Source: Avena insularis (lineage: Eukaryota > Streptophyta > Magnoliopsida > Poales > Poaceae). Taken from it: a stretch of 64,000 nucleotides of DNA. Shown here piece after piece: positions 36,289 through 48,439 of this stretch. The stretch lies in assembly GCA_023614405.1 (NCBI GenBank), contig CM042684.1, positions 202,312,941 to 202,376,940 of the forward strand. Reading direction: 5' to 3'. Every line of letters begins with the position of its first letter. Positions within the stretch are counted from its first letter, which is position 1. The position numbers were made by a program, and so were the translations under genes. The notes beneath the pieces are model-generated. The model ran no database searches, had not been told where the DNA came from, and saw nothing but the letters and a program-made list of their open reading frames with translations.

Positions 36289-37995
36289 TGAAGGGAATAT
36301 GCCCGATAGGCAATAATAAAGTGGTTATTATCTTATTCCATGTTTATGATAAATGTTTATTTTGCATGCTATAATTGTATTGATAGGAAACGTTAATACA
36401 TGTGTGTTTAATAAACAAATAAAAGGTTCCTAGTAATGCCTCTCTTATAGACTAGCTCGTTGATTAACAAGATGATCAAGGTTTCCTGATCATGGACATT
36501 GGATGTTGTTAATAACGAGGTCACAACATTGGTGGAATGATGTGATGAACATTCATCCGAAGTATAGCATTACGATCAAAGTCATTATGTTTATATTGAT
36601 ATAACATCATACGAAGTAATCTTTATCCTTAGACCATGAGATCATGTTAATTACTAACACCGGAAGAGTATCTTGATAACATCAAACGTCACACCGTAAT
36701 AGGGTGACTATAAAGGTGGGTTCGATTACTCTGAAGGTGTTATGTTGAGGCTCATGGATCAAGAGTGGGATTTGTCCATCCCGATGATGGATAGATATAC
36801 TCTGGGCCCTCTCGGTGATATCACATTGAAATAGCTTGCAAGCAAGTGATGTGATCACTAGAATGTTATATCACGGGAACAAGAAAAGAGTGCATGTCGG
36901 TAACGAGATCAAACTAGGTATGGAGATACCGATGATCGAATCTCGGACATGTAATATATCGCGGGACAAAGGAATTTAGGTACTAGCGTTAAAGGTTCTC
37001 ACGATCACAGAAGTCGTCGTTGAATGTGTAGGAGTCAGTATGGATCTCCAGGTCCCGCTGCTGATTATTGATCGGAGAGGGGTCTCGATCATGTCTGCAT
37101 TATTCGTGAACCGTAGGGTGACACACTTAAGGGATACCGACACCATTTGGAGCAAATATGTTTCAGATAAAGATTTAAGAAAGCGTTGGAATTATTTCAA
37201 TAGACATCGAAACTGTTTCGGGTGAAAATGCTGAAATTGGTTATGCATGTAATATTGAAATATTGCAGGGGGTTTTATGTGAATGTTTGTTAATTAAAGT
37301 AATTAACAAAATTCTGAATAAAAATAATAAAAGAGTTTTATTAAATGAGAGAGCATTAAATTTGGAGAAATTTAATGCATTTAAAGTGGAGACTTTAAAA
37401 GAGAATGTGAAGGGGCAAATTTATGTGGTGGGAGTTACCACCACATGAATGGAGGAGGTGAAGAGTCACCTCCTCCATGCGCTGGCCATGAAGGAGGGGC
37501 ACCCCCCTCCTCCTATGAAAGGCCACCCCCTCCTCACTTCTCACACACACCTCTTTGTGAAGGATCTCTCTCTCCCTCTAGTATTATTCCCCCATGGTCT
37601 CGGATTTGCGAGATACATGTTCCTGGTGGCTTTATCTGGAAAGGAGTTGCTGCTTCCGCTGCTTTGCTAGAGCGAGGGATGGAGGTTGTCGGGGTACCGG
37701 ACGTGTGTGCAATCACGGATGCACCGCTGCTTTGCGGTGCTGGACTTGGTGATGCTGGAGCTGGATCTGATGGACGTGCTGGAGCCGGACCTACTGGACT
37801 TCATCACAATCTTGAGATCGGCAAGTGTACGACTACATCAACCACGAGTTCCTACTCGTTAACAAAGCTCGTTGTCTATGAGGGTAAGTTCTCGTTGGAT
37901 GTATGTCCACCCGTTGTTTTGTACCTAGTAGATAGATCTTGGCGTGTAGTTCACAGCGTAGGAAATTTTTTCTTTTCTATGCTGCGGACCCAACA
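36289..37995 (+). repeat. 5' LTR of element G
   Basis: 1707 bp. The putative TATA position reads CTATGAAAGG at 37513-37522, against CTATAAAATG in the 3' LTR. The small ORFs at 37263-37448 and 37445-38023 are duplicated in the other LTR and are not independent genes. Confidence 0.92.
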
Positions 37996-37996
37996 G

Positions 37997-38008
37997 TGGT
38001 ATCAGAGC
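37997..38008 (+). other. Primer binding site of element G (initiator tRNA-Met)
   Basis: TGGTATCAGAGC, one base after the LTR end, is the canonical plant copia primer site. Confidence 0.95.
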
Positions 38009-38049
38009 CTGATCTATGCGTAGGTGCTTAGCACGGGTAGTACACATAT

Positions 38050-41000
38050 GTTTATATGTGGGCGATGATGATCATGTTATTGCTTCTTTCATGTATTTTG
38101 GATATTGGTGGCATAGTGGGATGAAGCGGCCCGGACCAATCTTACATGTCATCGTACATGAGACCGGTTCCACGACTGACATGCAACTTGTTTTGCATAA
38201 GTGGCTGGCGGGTGTCCGTCTCTCCTACTATAGTCAATATATGATTTACAACGAGTTGCTAATAACTTAGTTATCCTCGTTGTGGTTCATGTTCGTAGGT
38301 AAGAACGGTTCTATCTCCGAAAGCCCTAAGCCACGTAAAACTTGCAATTGATAAATTAGAGGCGTCTAGTTTAGATCATTGCTGGGCTAGTGTATTGATA
38401 TGGTATTGTTGTAAGTAGATGTATGATAGATACTCTTACAACACACTCAACGTGTAAGTTCTATAGACCTTGGCCTTACACACAAAGGAATGATAGAGAT
38501 CATACCACGATGCAAGTGATAGAGATCAAATGCATGGACCATATCATCTCACTTTACAAATTAGATGTTAGCATCTTATACTGCTAGTTTGGCGTTTTCT
38601 TTAGCACTGTAAGATGATCCCTCCTTTAGATATCAAGATAAAAATGTGTTCTTCCTTAAGTATACACCGTTCTATGGATCGTGTTTCGAGACATCACGTG
38701 ATGATCGGGTGTTCTCAACTCTACGCTTTCATGCAACGGCTGTAAGACAGTTTTACACACGCGAATACTAAGGTTCTTACTTGGCGAGCCTAGCATGTAC
38801 AGACATGGCCTCGAAACACAGACCGAAAGGTTAAGCATGAGTCACATAGTTGATGTTATGACCATATTGATGCTCTCCTTTGAATCTACACCGACTCACG
38901 TGATGATCGGACTTGGTGTAGTGGATTTGGTTCATGTAATCACCAAAAAGGCACGAGGGATGTCGTTTTTGAGTGGGAGTTCATTTCTAATTTGGATTAG
39001 TCGAACTCAATTTGTCATAAACTAAATCAAAGTGAATTTGCATAATTTGTTGTAGTCATTGGCATTCGTTTTCTACCTTATGCTTAGTTTTTATTTGAGA
39101 TAATAGAACTATAGAATTCTGGATATTTACTTTACGAACTGGTATCGTATTGTTTCGAATGTCAATTTAAAGTTTATAAGTCCTATTGCAAACTTTCAGC
39201 AAACTCTATTTACTCCATGAAGTTTAATAAGTAGTATTAAATCAAGAGTAAGAATTCCAATGTTAGTATCTAAAGTATCATGTTTGCCTCCATGATTATT
39301 GATATTCAAAAAGTTGTTTTAATATCAAGATTATATTGGAGCTGAAAATTGTTTCAGAAACCATCATGTGTGAAAGATCTTGTGATATCTGAAACAATGT
39401 TTTTGGTTGCATTATGATAGAGTATAATTTAGCAAAATACATGTTCTCATAATGTATGAGAATTTGTGAAGGATGGAGATGTTAGGCATCCGAATCCACC
39501 AAAAAGGTTTTGGGAACTGATATTATACTCATGATTCTTCCTTATAATCTATAGTAGCTTGATCATGAAAGTTGTCATGATAAGGATGAATAGAAGATGT
39601 AAGTAAAATGTTTACTACACTAATAGATTACTAAAGAATGGATTTTTGAAAGAACACCAAACATTTGATGATGGTGATCCACTTCAAAGTGCAAGTCCAA
39701 AGGTATTAGTATTTGACTATATACGCTTTGTACCATGTGTCATGTTGATGACACCACTATTGATGTTGGTAGATTCTTTTAAAAGAAAAGGAATTGCTAA
39801 AAGAGAATCTATAAAATATTTGGCAGAAAATAAAAGGTTGGAGATGTCCAACTTAGGTATATAGAAGATATACATGTTATGGCTATATTCCTTGCTTGTT
39901 AAACAATGTGGTTCTTAGGTATTGGATACCGGTATTAGATGCCGAATTGGTTGGTATGAAGTATCATACAGGACAACGCAATTCATGAACTACAATGGCC
40001 TAAGTAACCAGCAAGAGAATGAGTGATGTTGTTCATTGAAAACAAATAAAGTGTTATTGTGTTTTTCGTTGTAATCAAACCAAGCCTTCAAGATTTGTTT
40101 AAATAATTGTTATTTTGTTCTGGTATCATGAGAACAATGGCTGTTCAAATAATTACCGTATTCCATAAAGGATGGATGAACTTTTACAAGTCTAGTTGGA
40201 GAAATCACATCCATAAACACTATTGCTAAAATGTCGCAAGACAAATGATTGAAAGATCACTTATGAAGTGACATCATTGTTTAAATTATATTGAAAAGAA
40301 AACATGAAGAAACTCCATGTTGATGGATTTTTGGAGTCTTTGATTTTGATCAATTGACGCATGTGAGACTTTCCTCGAGATAATTGAAACTCCGTCCATA
40401 GGCCAGAGAGGAATGGATGACTAGCTTATTGGAAATTGTGCATGTTGATGTGCATAGTCCATTATGTGTAGCCATATGCGATGGATCTTTTTGCTTCATA
40501 TGCTTTCTCCGAAAATTTGAGTGAATATATCTGTATATTTACTTAATAAGGAAGAAGTATGAAACATTTGAAAATTGTTTAAAGACTTTCAAGATGAAGT
40601 GGAAAATCATTGTAACAAGAAAATAAAGAGTTTATGATTCGATCATAAAGGAAGATATTTGAGTTACATGTTTAGCAAAAACACCTAAGACTTGAGGAAT
40701 TGTTCCATGATTTGTGTTTCCCGATAAACCATAGGAGTATGGCATATTCGAGAGATAAAATCAAACCATGTTTGACATGGTACGATCAAGGGTGTCATTT
40801 ATAAAACTGCCATTATGTTTTAAGGATTGAAGCTTTAGAGACTACCGCTTTTACACTGAAAAGAGCACCATCATGATCCGTTGAAATGACACCATATGAG
40901 TTATGGTTTGGGATAAAACCCGAATTTTCTTTTCTTAAATTTTGGTATGCTATGCATAAGTAAAATGTTTACAACCAAAGTTGGATAAGCACGTCTTTGT

Positions 41001-42900
41001 AGGTTATCCCAAAGAATTTGTTGGGAATTTCTCCGTAACACCAAGGACAAAAGAGTTTGTCGCTTGGAACGTCAAGTTTCTTGAGAAGGAATTTTTCGTG
41101 AAAAGTTAAGTGGGAGGACAATAGAACTTTGATAAGGTTGTTGAACCTTAGCTATATGTGCTAAGTAGCGCAGCGCCGGAAAGTGTCCCGGTGGCGACCA
41201 CAATGCTCATGGCTCTCGTGATTACAAAAGGTGTGATCTCGGAGATTAGAGTTCCTATAGAACCGTGTGGGTCGGTAAGAATCAAATAGTAAGATTTGAT
41301 AAGCAAGTCGTTATTGTTTTGACAATAATGAACCGACGACATGCAAAGAAGCGATGATGGGCCCTGACTCCATAAAATGACTAGAAGTCATAGAATCCGT
41401 GATAGTATCCATACACGAGAAATCAAGTTTCTGAACTTGGAAGACCCTCCGGAAAGGCGTGAAGCCTATCGGTCGTGTTTGGATCATAAAGAAATAAGAC
41501 ATGGATGTTTAACATCTATGAAATAGTCGACATGTCGGAAAGAAGTTTACGACAATGTTCAAGGAGTTGACTATGACAAGATAAGATCTTTCATAGCGAT
41601 ATATAGTCTTGATGGATTAATGTAGCAACCACTACATATAATTTGGTATATGGTAGTTGAATAAACAAAACAAGGTTCTTCTAATAGAACGGTAACCTAG
41701 GACATGTACATGACATGGTCCGAAGGGTTTTGTTAATTCAAAGGGTGCTAAAAGGGCATGTAAACTTCAATAGTTGAAGTAAGCATAGCGGAGTTGGAAT
41801 CTTCACCATGATGAAACTATTAAAAGAGTTTAAATTCATCGAAGATGATGAAGATGCTTGCATTTGCAAGAAATTAAGTAGGAGCACTGAGACATATTTC
41901 TAATACATTATGTAGAGGACATATTGTTGATTGGAAATTATGTACCTTGAATTGACACATGTTAAGGATTTCATTAAAATAAGATTTCGATGAAAGACTT
42001 CGGCAAACCCAGAATATTAGGCATCAATATCTATATGGATAGATTAAGGCGCTAATATGGTTGTGCCAGACATACATATATAAGATATTGAAAGGGTTCA
42101 ATATGAGATATTGAAAGGGTTCAATATGGAAACAACAAGAAAAGTTCTTGCTGCATGGAAAGAATTGTATTCAGATTCAAGTGTTTCAACACTTGGTGAG
42201 TAAAATCACATGAAGATTCTGATCGATTATACCGTGATATGTATATATCCAGAATGTCCTATGATCTAAAGGTTATGAGCATATACCAGAATGATTCATA
42301 AGATGATCATTGGACAATAGTAAAGATATTCTTATGAGCTTTGGAATAACTAAGAATATATAATGTATAAGTGACAAATAGTTAAAGGTAGTTCATTGTA
42401 AAGTGTTACATTGATACTAGTTTTGTCACAAGATATAAATTAAATTTATCTCAATTTAAACTATGGGTGGCACAATATAATGGAAAGGATGTTCCATGAT
42501 GGATTTGGATGAGTTCCAAAGTTGAGATATTGTGACGGATACTACAACAAAAGGCTAAGTATATGACTGCTATAGTAGAAGCATAGGAGGGCATTTGTGT
42601 TAAGTAGTTTGTTATCAAACTAGGTGTGGTTCAAAGTGGGCTAATACTATGAAGATATATTGTGTGACAATAATATCAACATATTTTGAGCCGAACGAAC
42701 TAAAGGTCTCACCAAAGGACCAAATCTATACAATGCCATCTCATTTGAGAATGAGTGATGCGTAGAGACACAGAGACATGCAAATACACACGGACCTGAA
42801 ATTGTCAGACCTAGAGATTATGTTAACCACTAGCAATAGCGTATATGCAACACCAGAAAGCGATAGGTGTTCAATACGCAAAGTTTTTCAAACTAGATTA
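38050..42900 (+). pseudogene. Decayed copia gag-pol of element G
   Basis: No long ORF survives, but fragments occur in the expected copia order. Integrase traces are seen at 40440-40680 (LEIVHVDVHSPLC, KYETFENCLKTFKMKWK). The TPYELWFGIKPEFSFLKFW block is at about 40890, and HVFVGYPKEFVGNFSVTPRT with FLEKEF is at 40990-41100. Reverse transcriptase traces at 41430-41615 include VWNLEDPPERREAYR and GVDYDKIRSFIAIYS. RNase H traces lie at 42560-42740 (IKLGVVQS, RSHQRTKS). Gag should lie at 38050-39600, where I see no clear domain. Dozens of stops and frameshifts separate the fragments. This copy cannot encode an active polymerase. Confidence 0.75.
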
Positions 42901-42924
42901 TTGACTCTAGTGTAAGTGGGAGAC

Positions 42925-44623
42925 TGAAGGGAATATGCCCGAGAGGCAATAATAAAGTGGTTATTATCTTATTCCATGTTTATGATAAATGTTTATTTTG
43001 CATGCTATAATTGTATTGATAGGAAACGTTAATACATGTGTGTTTAATAAACAAATAAAAGGTTCCTAGTCATGCCTCTCTTATAGACTAGCTCGTTGAT
43101 TAATAAGATGATCAAGGTTTCCTGATCATGGACATTGGATGTTATTAATAATGAGGTCACAATATTGGTGGAATGATGTGATGAACATTCATCCGAAGTA
43201 TAGCATTACGATCAAAGTCATTATGTTTATATTGATATAACATCATACGAAGTAATCTTTATCCTTAGACCATGAGATCATGTTAATTACTAACACCGGA
43301 AGAGTATCTTGATAACATCAAACGTCACACCGTAACAGGGTGACTATAAAGGTGGGTTCAGTGCTACGAAGGTGTTATGTTGAGGCTCATGGATCAAGAG
43401 TGGGATTTGTCCATCCCGATGACGGATAGATATACTCTGGACCCTCTCGGTGATATCATATTGAAATAGCTCGCAAGCAAGTGATGTGATCACTAGAATG
43501 TTATATCACGGGAACGAGAAAAGAGCGCATGTCGGTAACGAGATCAAACTAGGTATGGAGATACCGATGATCGAATCTCGGACACGTAATATATCGCGGG
43601 ACAAAGGGATTTAGTTACTAGCGTTAAAGGTTCTCACGATCACAGAAGTCGTCGTTGAATGTGTAGGAGTCAGTATGGATCTCCAGGTCCCGCTGCTGAT
43701 TATTGATCGGAGAGGGGTCTCGATCATGTCTGCATTATTCGCGAACCGTAGGGTGACACACTTAAGGGATACCGACACTATTTGGAGCAAATATGTTTCA
43801 GATAAAGATTTAAGAAAGCGCTAGAATTATTTCAATAGACATCGAAACTGTTTCGGGTGAAAATGCTGAAATTGGTTCTGCATGTAATATTGAAATGTTG
43901 CAGGGGGTTTTATGTGAATGTTTGTTAATTAAAGTAATTAACAAAATTCTGAATAAAAATAATAAAAGAGTTTTATCAAATGAGAGAGCATTAAATTTGG
44001 AGAGATTTAATGCATTTAAAGTGGAGACTTTAAAAGAGAATGTGAATGGGCAAATTTATATGGAGGGAGTTACCACCACATGAATGGAGGAGGTGAAGAG
44101 TCACCTCCTCCATGCGCCGGCCATGAAGGAGGGGCACCCCCCTCCTCCTATAAAATGCCACCCCCTCCTCACTTCTCACACACACCTCCTTGTGAAGGAT
44201 CTCTCTCCCCCTCTAGTATTATTCCCCCATGGTCTCGGATTAGCGAGATACATGTTCCCGGTGGCTTTATCTGGAAAGAAGTTGCTGCTTCCGCTGCTTT
44301 GCTGGAGCGAGGGACGGAGGTTGTCGGGTACGGGCGTGTGCGATCACGGATGCACGCTGCTGCAGTGCTGGACTTGGTGATGCTGGAGCTGGATCTGATG
44401 GACATGCTGGAGCCGGACCTGCTGGACTTCATCACGATCTTGAGATCGGCAAGTGTACGACTACATCAACCACGAGTTCCTACTCGTTAACAAAGCTCGT
44501 TGTCTACGAGGGTAAGTTCTTGTTGGATGTATGTCGACCCGTTGCTTTGTACCTAGTAGATAGATCTTGGCGTGTAGTTCACACCGTAGGAATTTTTTTG
44601 TTTTCTATGTTGCGGACCCAACA
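42925..44623 (+). repeat. 3' LTR of element G, with polypurine tract before it
   Basis: 1699 bp, nearly identical to the 5' LTR. The tract GTAAGTGGGAGAC at 42912-42924 abuts it. A TATA-like CTATAAAATG is at 44148-44157. Confidence 0.92.
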
Positions 44624-45139
44624 TCACCATCATCACAAGAATCACCACATCAACAATGGAAGTGGTAGTAACAATGTGAATGGTACTAACAATGGAGATA
44701 ACCTTGGTCAGAATCAACATAATGATCCTAAGAAGGACATTAGCCAGTTGGAGTGTTACAATTGTAAGCAACTTGGACACTTTGCAGCAGACTGTCCTGA
44801 GAAGAAGAATAAGAATGTTGGAGACTCTAATGGGAGCAATTCCAATGTGACCCATAGAGGACATGTGAACCACATCAACATGTATGGAACCCTTGAAGAA
44901 CTAGATGATGTGGATGGTAAGCTTTAGCTAACTCAATTCAGTGGTATAAGAATCTCAAGATGGAGAAACGTTAACAACCTTTGGATGTCAATCATTAAAC
45001 CCTTAGCCAAGTGAATCATCAAATGCAACCCAACAAAGTTTCCTTTTAAGGGTGGTAGCACCCAAGTATCCTAAAACCCAACCTATTCTTTCTAGCCTTC
45101 TCGAATCTCGGGACGAGATTCCTTTTAAGGGTGGTAGTC

Positions 45140-47473
45140 TGTCACATCCCAAAATTTTCTAAATTTTGAAATGTGAAAATTTTAAACAAAATAAAGAACC
45201 AAGTTCTTTGAAATTCAGAAGGAACAAAAACTTTTGGAACATTTAATATAATGCCTCCAAAACCCAAGCCAAATAAAATGATTTTGTTTGTGAAGTGGTG
45301 TGCATGTTTTAAAATCCCAAATCATGAGGCATGCATGAGCGCCGCCAGTCCGTGGCCAGAGTGCTGAGCACCGTTCGATCTGTCGCCAACAGCCAGGATT
45401 AGATCCTTAGCCGAAGCGGTATGGGCTAATCTGGATCGCCCGTTTCCACTTAGAATCCATCGGTCCATGTTGATCGATCCAACCGAACTGGTATGGACCA
45501 ATAGGAACACGTCACGTAGGCCTGAGCGTCTGTTTAAATTAGAAAATAGACAGATTATGTATTAAACTTAGAAATTCAATAACTTTTGACCCACAATTCA
45601 GAAAACTGCAAATTTGGTGTCTATGGATTCAGAAAAATAAGACCTTTATTATAGAGGCCTTGTTTCACCCTTTAGCTTCTAGAAAATAGGAGTTTTAGGC
45701 AGAACCTTTTTAGGAGTATTTTACCCATAAAAATTGTTTTGTAAATTATTTTTGGGTGAATCTTTTTGCTATGGATTGCAAATTGAACCCTCTATCTAGT
45801 AAGACCAAAATATAAATTTGGTTGACTATACGTAATAGTATGGAAATTATTTAGTGAGTTTGGCCTTTCCAAATGATAGAAATTATTGGTAATTGTTACA
45901 ATTACACAAATGGTTGCATTTGTAATCTTGCAATTATAAAATGTTCAGAAAACACTTAGTAATGTTCAAAACCTTGTTATAACAATTTATGCAATAAAAA
46001 TTGCCATCTTGCATGCTTGCATATTTTGCATGATTTTTGTATTGCCATTAGTGTTGACTTTGTGCATGTTTTGTCTTGGTTGTTTTGTTTGATAGATTGT
46101 GTGGATTGTCAAGTGTGTTACTGCGAAGAGTGTACCAACACCACCAACTACTAAGGAAAGTGACACTATCATCCATCTCTTACTATTTTCATTACACTTA
46201 GTGGAGTTTTGTAGTATGCATGATAGGACTACTATGTTACTATGCTATGCTATGTCCTATTAGGATATCCCTTAGTGGAAATACTGTAGTTGTAGTATGC
46301 TTAGCCCTGCTATAGATTTGGGGTGGAATATACCATATTGTGATTGTATGAAGTGTTGGAAAAATATATGTTTTGTATAATAAAACAAGTACTCAATGAA
46401 TCACCTGGGTGGAAAGGGGATACTCAGTTGTGAATAAGGTGTCAACAAAGGGAACCATGTCTATGGCTACCTCTTTCGTGTGTGCACTAGGAGAATACCA
46501 CCCAGGAACTTATAGATTGAACATGTTTCTCGTACAGTGGCTTTCGTGTACAACCACATGCCAAATGGGCTCTGGCCTAGTCAATTACATAGTGGAAGAC
46601 CCTTGCATTGGTACCTCTTCAGGTTAACTAGAATTATGTATTGGAGGTATATCCTTGCATTGGTGCCTGGTAGATGTGCTGGCATTATGTATTGGGAGGA
46701 CTTCTATGGAAAGAGTTTGTCACATTCTCGATCTGTCGGTACTCCATCTTGGTGAGTAATAATCCAGCGGCCACTGGTGGCGTCAAGACGAGATTGTGTC
46801 TTGTGGGTAAAGTGTATAACTTCTGCAGAAGATTAAATTCTAAGTAATTAGCCGTGTCCCCGGTTATGGACAACTCTGAGCAACTAAGGCTTGAAGCTAT
46901 GGAAGATCTCGACATTCCAATTTCTCAAAGTAAAACTTGATGGTGTCAACAAGGGATTAGAAGAACTTGGAGTTTTGCCAAGGAGTTCAGAAAGATGTTG
47001 AAAGATCAAAACTATTTTTTTCAAAGATAGGAGAAAACCATGTTGCTTTCTCAAATAAGCCTAAGCTCTACTTAGCCAAATATGCATGTAGTGATAGTCC
47101 AACTTATTCACAAACTTGTGACACTTGACAATACATTCAAAGTATTGACCCTTTGTGGCTGCAACCTATCATGTTGCAGTTTATTCTATTGATGAGTGAG
47201 GAATGATGATTGGATTTCGAGTCTGCACCGAACATGTTTGCCTATGGCACATGAAGATGAAGGACTCCATGCTTTACTTGTATTCTGCTGCTTTGTAATA
47301 AGATAGCCTATGGCTATGAGTATGTAATAAAGTATTCATATTCTGGATCATGCGATGTAATATGACCTTTCTATATTGATATTACATCTTAAACTGTGGG
47401 TGCTAGCTATTCGATCCAGGGACTAGCACTGTAATCACAGGGATTCGAACCAAGCCAGGTTCGGGTCTTTACA
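45140..47473 (+). repeat. Element F LTR a (central, shared LTR, with ~1.1 kb deletion)
   Basis: It starts TGTCACATCCCAAAATTTTC and ends GGGTCTTTACA. It is colinear with LTR b (49454-52806), except that sequence matching 49650-50775 is missing at about 45334. LTR b in turn lacks about 130 bp present here at 47150-47275. It serves as 3' LTR for gag 1 and as 5' LTR for the zinc-knuckle ORF and gag 2. A weak primer-like site ATGTATCGAAGC follows at about 47478. Confidence 0.85.
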
Positions 47474-47663
47474 GATTATGTATCGAAGCTTTGTGTTGCA
47501 CGAGGTTCGTAACCCTAGGAATTGGACAAACCCCTTGTTAGGAATGAACTTATATTTTTATACTTATTAGATTTTCTCGTATACCTTGCTCATTCTTTAC
47601 TGAATCTCTTATCCTTCAAACATGTAGAAACCATCCTTTTGCTTTCTCTAAGGACCTTAAGGG

Positions 47664-48176
47664 ATGGATCATGCCAACAAGAAGTTCAAGATACAAGTTG
47701 CGACAAGTCCTCGAGCTTGCAAAATATGTGGAGAAGTAGGCCACACCTCTAAGGAACATCAAGATCAATGTCCCTTTTGTGATCACAACCATCCAGTTGG
47801 AGAATGCCCCACATCTCAAGTCACGTGTTTCCTATGTGAAGGAACCAACCACATTCCTGCCAAGTGCCACCTCGACTTCATAGTGCAACAAGTGAAAGAA
47901 CAAGTCAAAGATGGAATGTATCAAGCTCTTAGGAAGAAAGAAGAAAACCTTAGCCATATCACCTGCTTCAAATGCAAGAAAGAAGGACACAATATCAATG
48001 AATGCCTAGAGAATGAAGTTCAAGAAAACCACAACAACACTTCAAGAAAAAGTACTCGAGACATGACAAAAGTGTTTTGCCATCGCTGTCGAAAGATAGG
48101 ACACTTCACCGATGATTGCCCAACTCGAAAGAGAGCTCCCACTGATGTTATCATAGTGCGACCCATGAGACATTAG
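47664..48176 (+). CDS. Extra ORF of element F: 170-aa protein with five zinc knuckles
   Basis: This open frame begins 190 nt after LTR a and ends 263 nt before the gag 2 ATG. It carries five Cys/His clusters at residues 19-32 (CKICGEVGHTSKEH, CX2CX4HX4H), 36-48 (CPFCDHNHPVGEC, CX2CX3HX4C), 55-68 (CFLCEGTNHIPAKC), 101-114 (CFKCKKEGHNINEC) and 139-152 (CHRCRKIGHFTDDC). The last three are canonical CX2CX4HX4C knuckles. The linker at 69-100 is Lys/Gln/Glu-rich and the tail is basic. It is not the element's gag, which follows separately and has its own knuckle. Single-stranded nucleic acid binding is expected from the family, perhaps RNA packaging or chaperoning. It might also be a captured host CCHC protein. 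The 5' copy of element F has lost the matching region, so conservation cannot be judged here. Confidence 0.65.
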   Translation: MDHANKKFKIQVATSPRACKICGEVGHTSKEHQDQCPFCDHNHPVGECPTSQVTCFLCEGTNHIPAKCHLDFIVQQVKEQVKDGMYQALRKKEENLSHITCFKCKKEGHNINECLENEVQENHNNTSRKSTRDMTKVFCHRCRKIGHFTDDCPTRKRAPTDVIIVRPMRH

Positions 48177-48439
48177 ATTGCCTACCAATCATCATGTTTG
48201 AGTTATCGATATCGTGTGAGCATATGGATCATGCCGACCTATGTGGTATGACTATACTAGGTTGCTTGTTTCAAGAAAACTTGTTGTTTTCTTCTATAAT
48301 GAGTTAAAGTCAGAAGTTGCTAAGTGATTGGTTGCTTGATGAATGTTTGATTGAACTGGTTTGTTTTGGGTTGAGTGTGTTAGAACTCCCTTAGACCTAT
48401 CTATCTATCTATCATTACTTATCCCTATTAAACCAACAG

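Larger units (their letters stand above)
36289..44623 (+). mobile_element. Element G: copia retrotransposon (BARE/Angela-like) with TSD TCACC
   Basis: Two ~1.7 kb LTRs (36289-37995 and 42925-44623) start TGAAGGGAATATGCCC and end GACCCAACA. The 5-bp duplication TCACC is exact. An initiator-Met primer site follows the left LTR, and a purine tract GTAAGTGGGAGAC precedes the right LTR. The interior holds a full-order but heavily decayed gag-pol. The first ~345 bp of the LTRs differ at only six positions by my count. It lies inside the first gag of element F and so is younger than that copy. Confidence 0.95.
35964..44927 (+). pseudogene. Gag 1 of element F, 5'-truncated and split by element G
   Basis: Homology to gag 2 starts at 35964 (IAEYIEEFNNLSRYAPND), runs through KRKEKFLDGLNDELSMQLSV and the basic KRKH region to 36288, and is then cut by the copia element. 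It resumes at 44629 with the His/Asn/Gly-rich linker, the zinc knuckle CYNCKQLGHFAADC and the end at GKL (TAG at 44925-44927). The target duplication TCACC flanks the break (36284-36288, 44624-44628). The 5' part of the ORF (35895-35963) is foreign repeat sequence. It keeps CAG at 36213-36215, where gag 2 has a stop. Confidence 0.85.

Noticed and set aside
37263..38023. ORFs of 61 and 192 aa, partly repeated at 43895-44490
   Set aside because: LTR sequence of the copia element; the 192-aa frame does not stay open in the other LTR.
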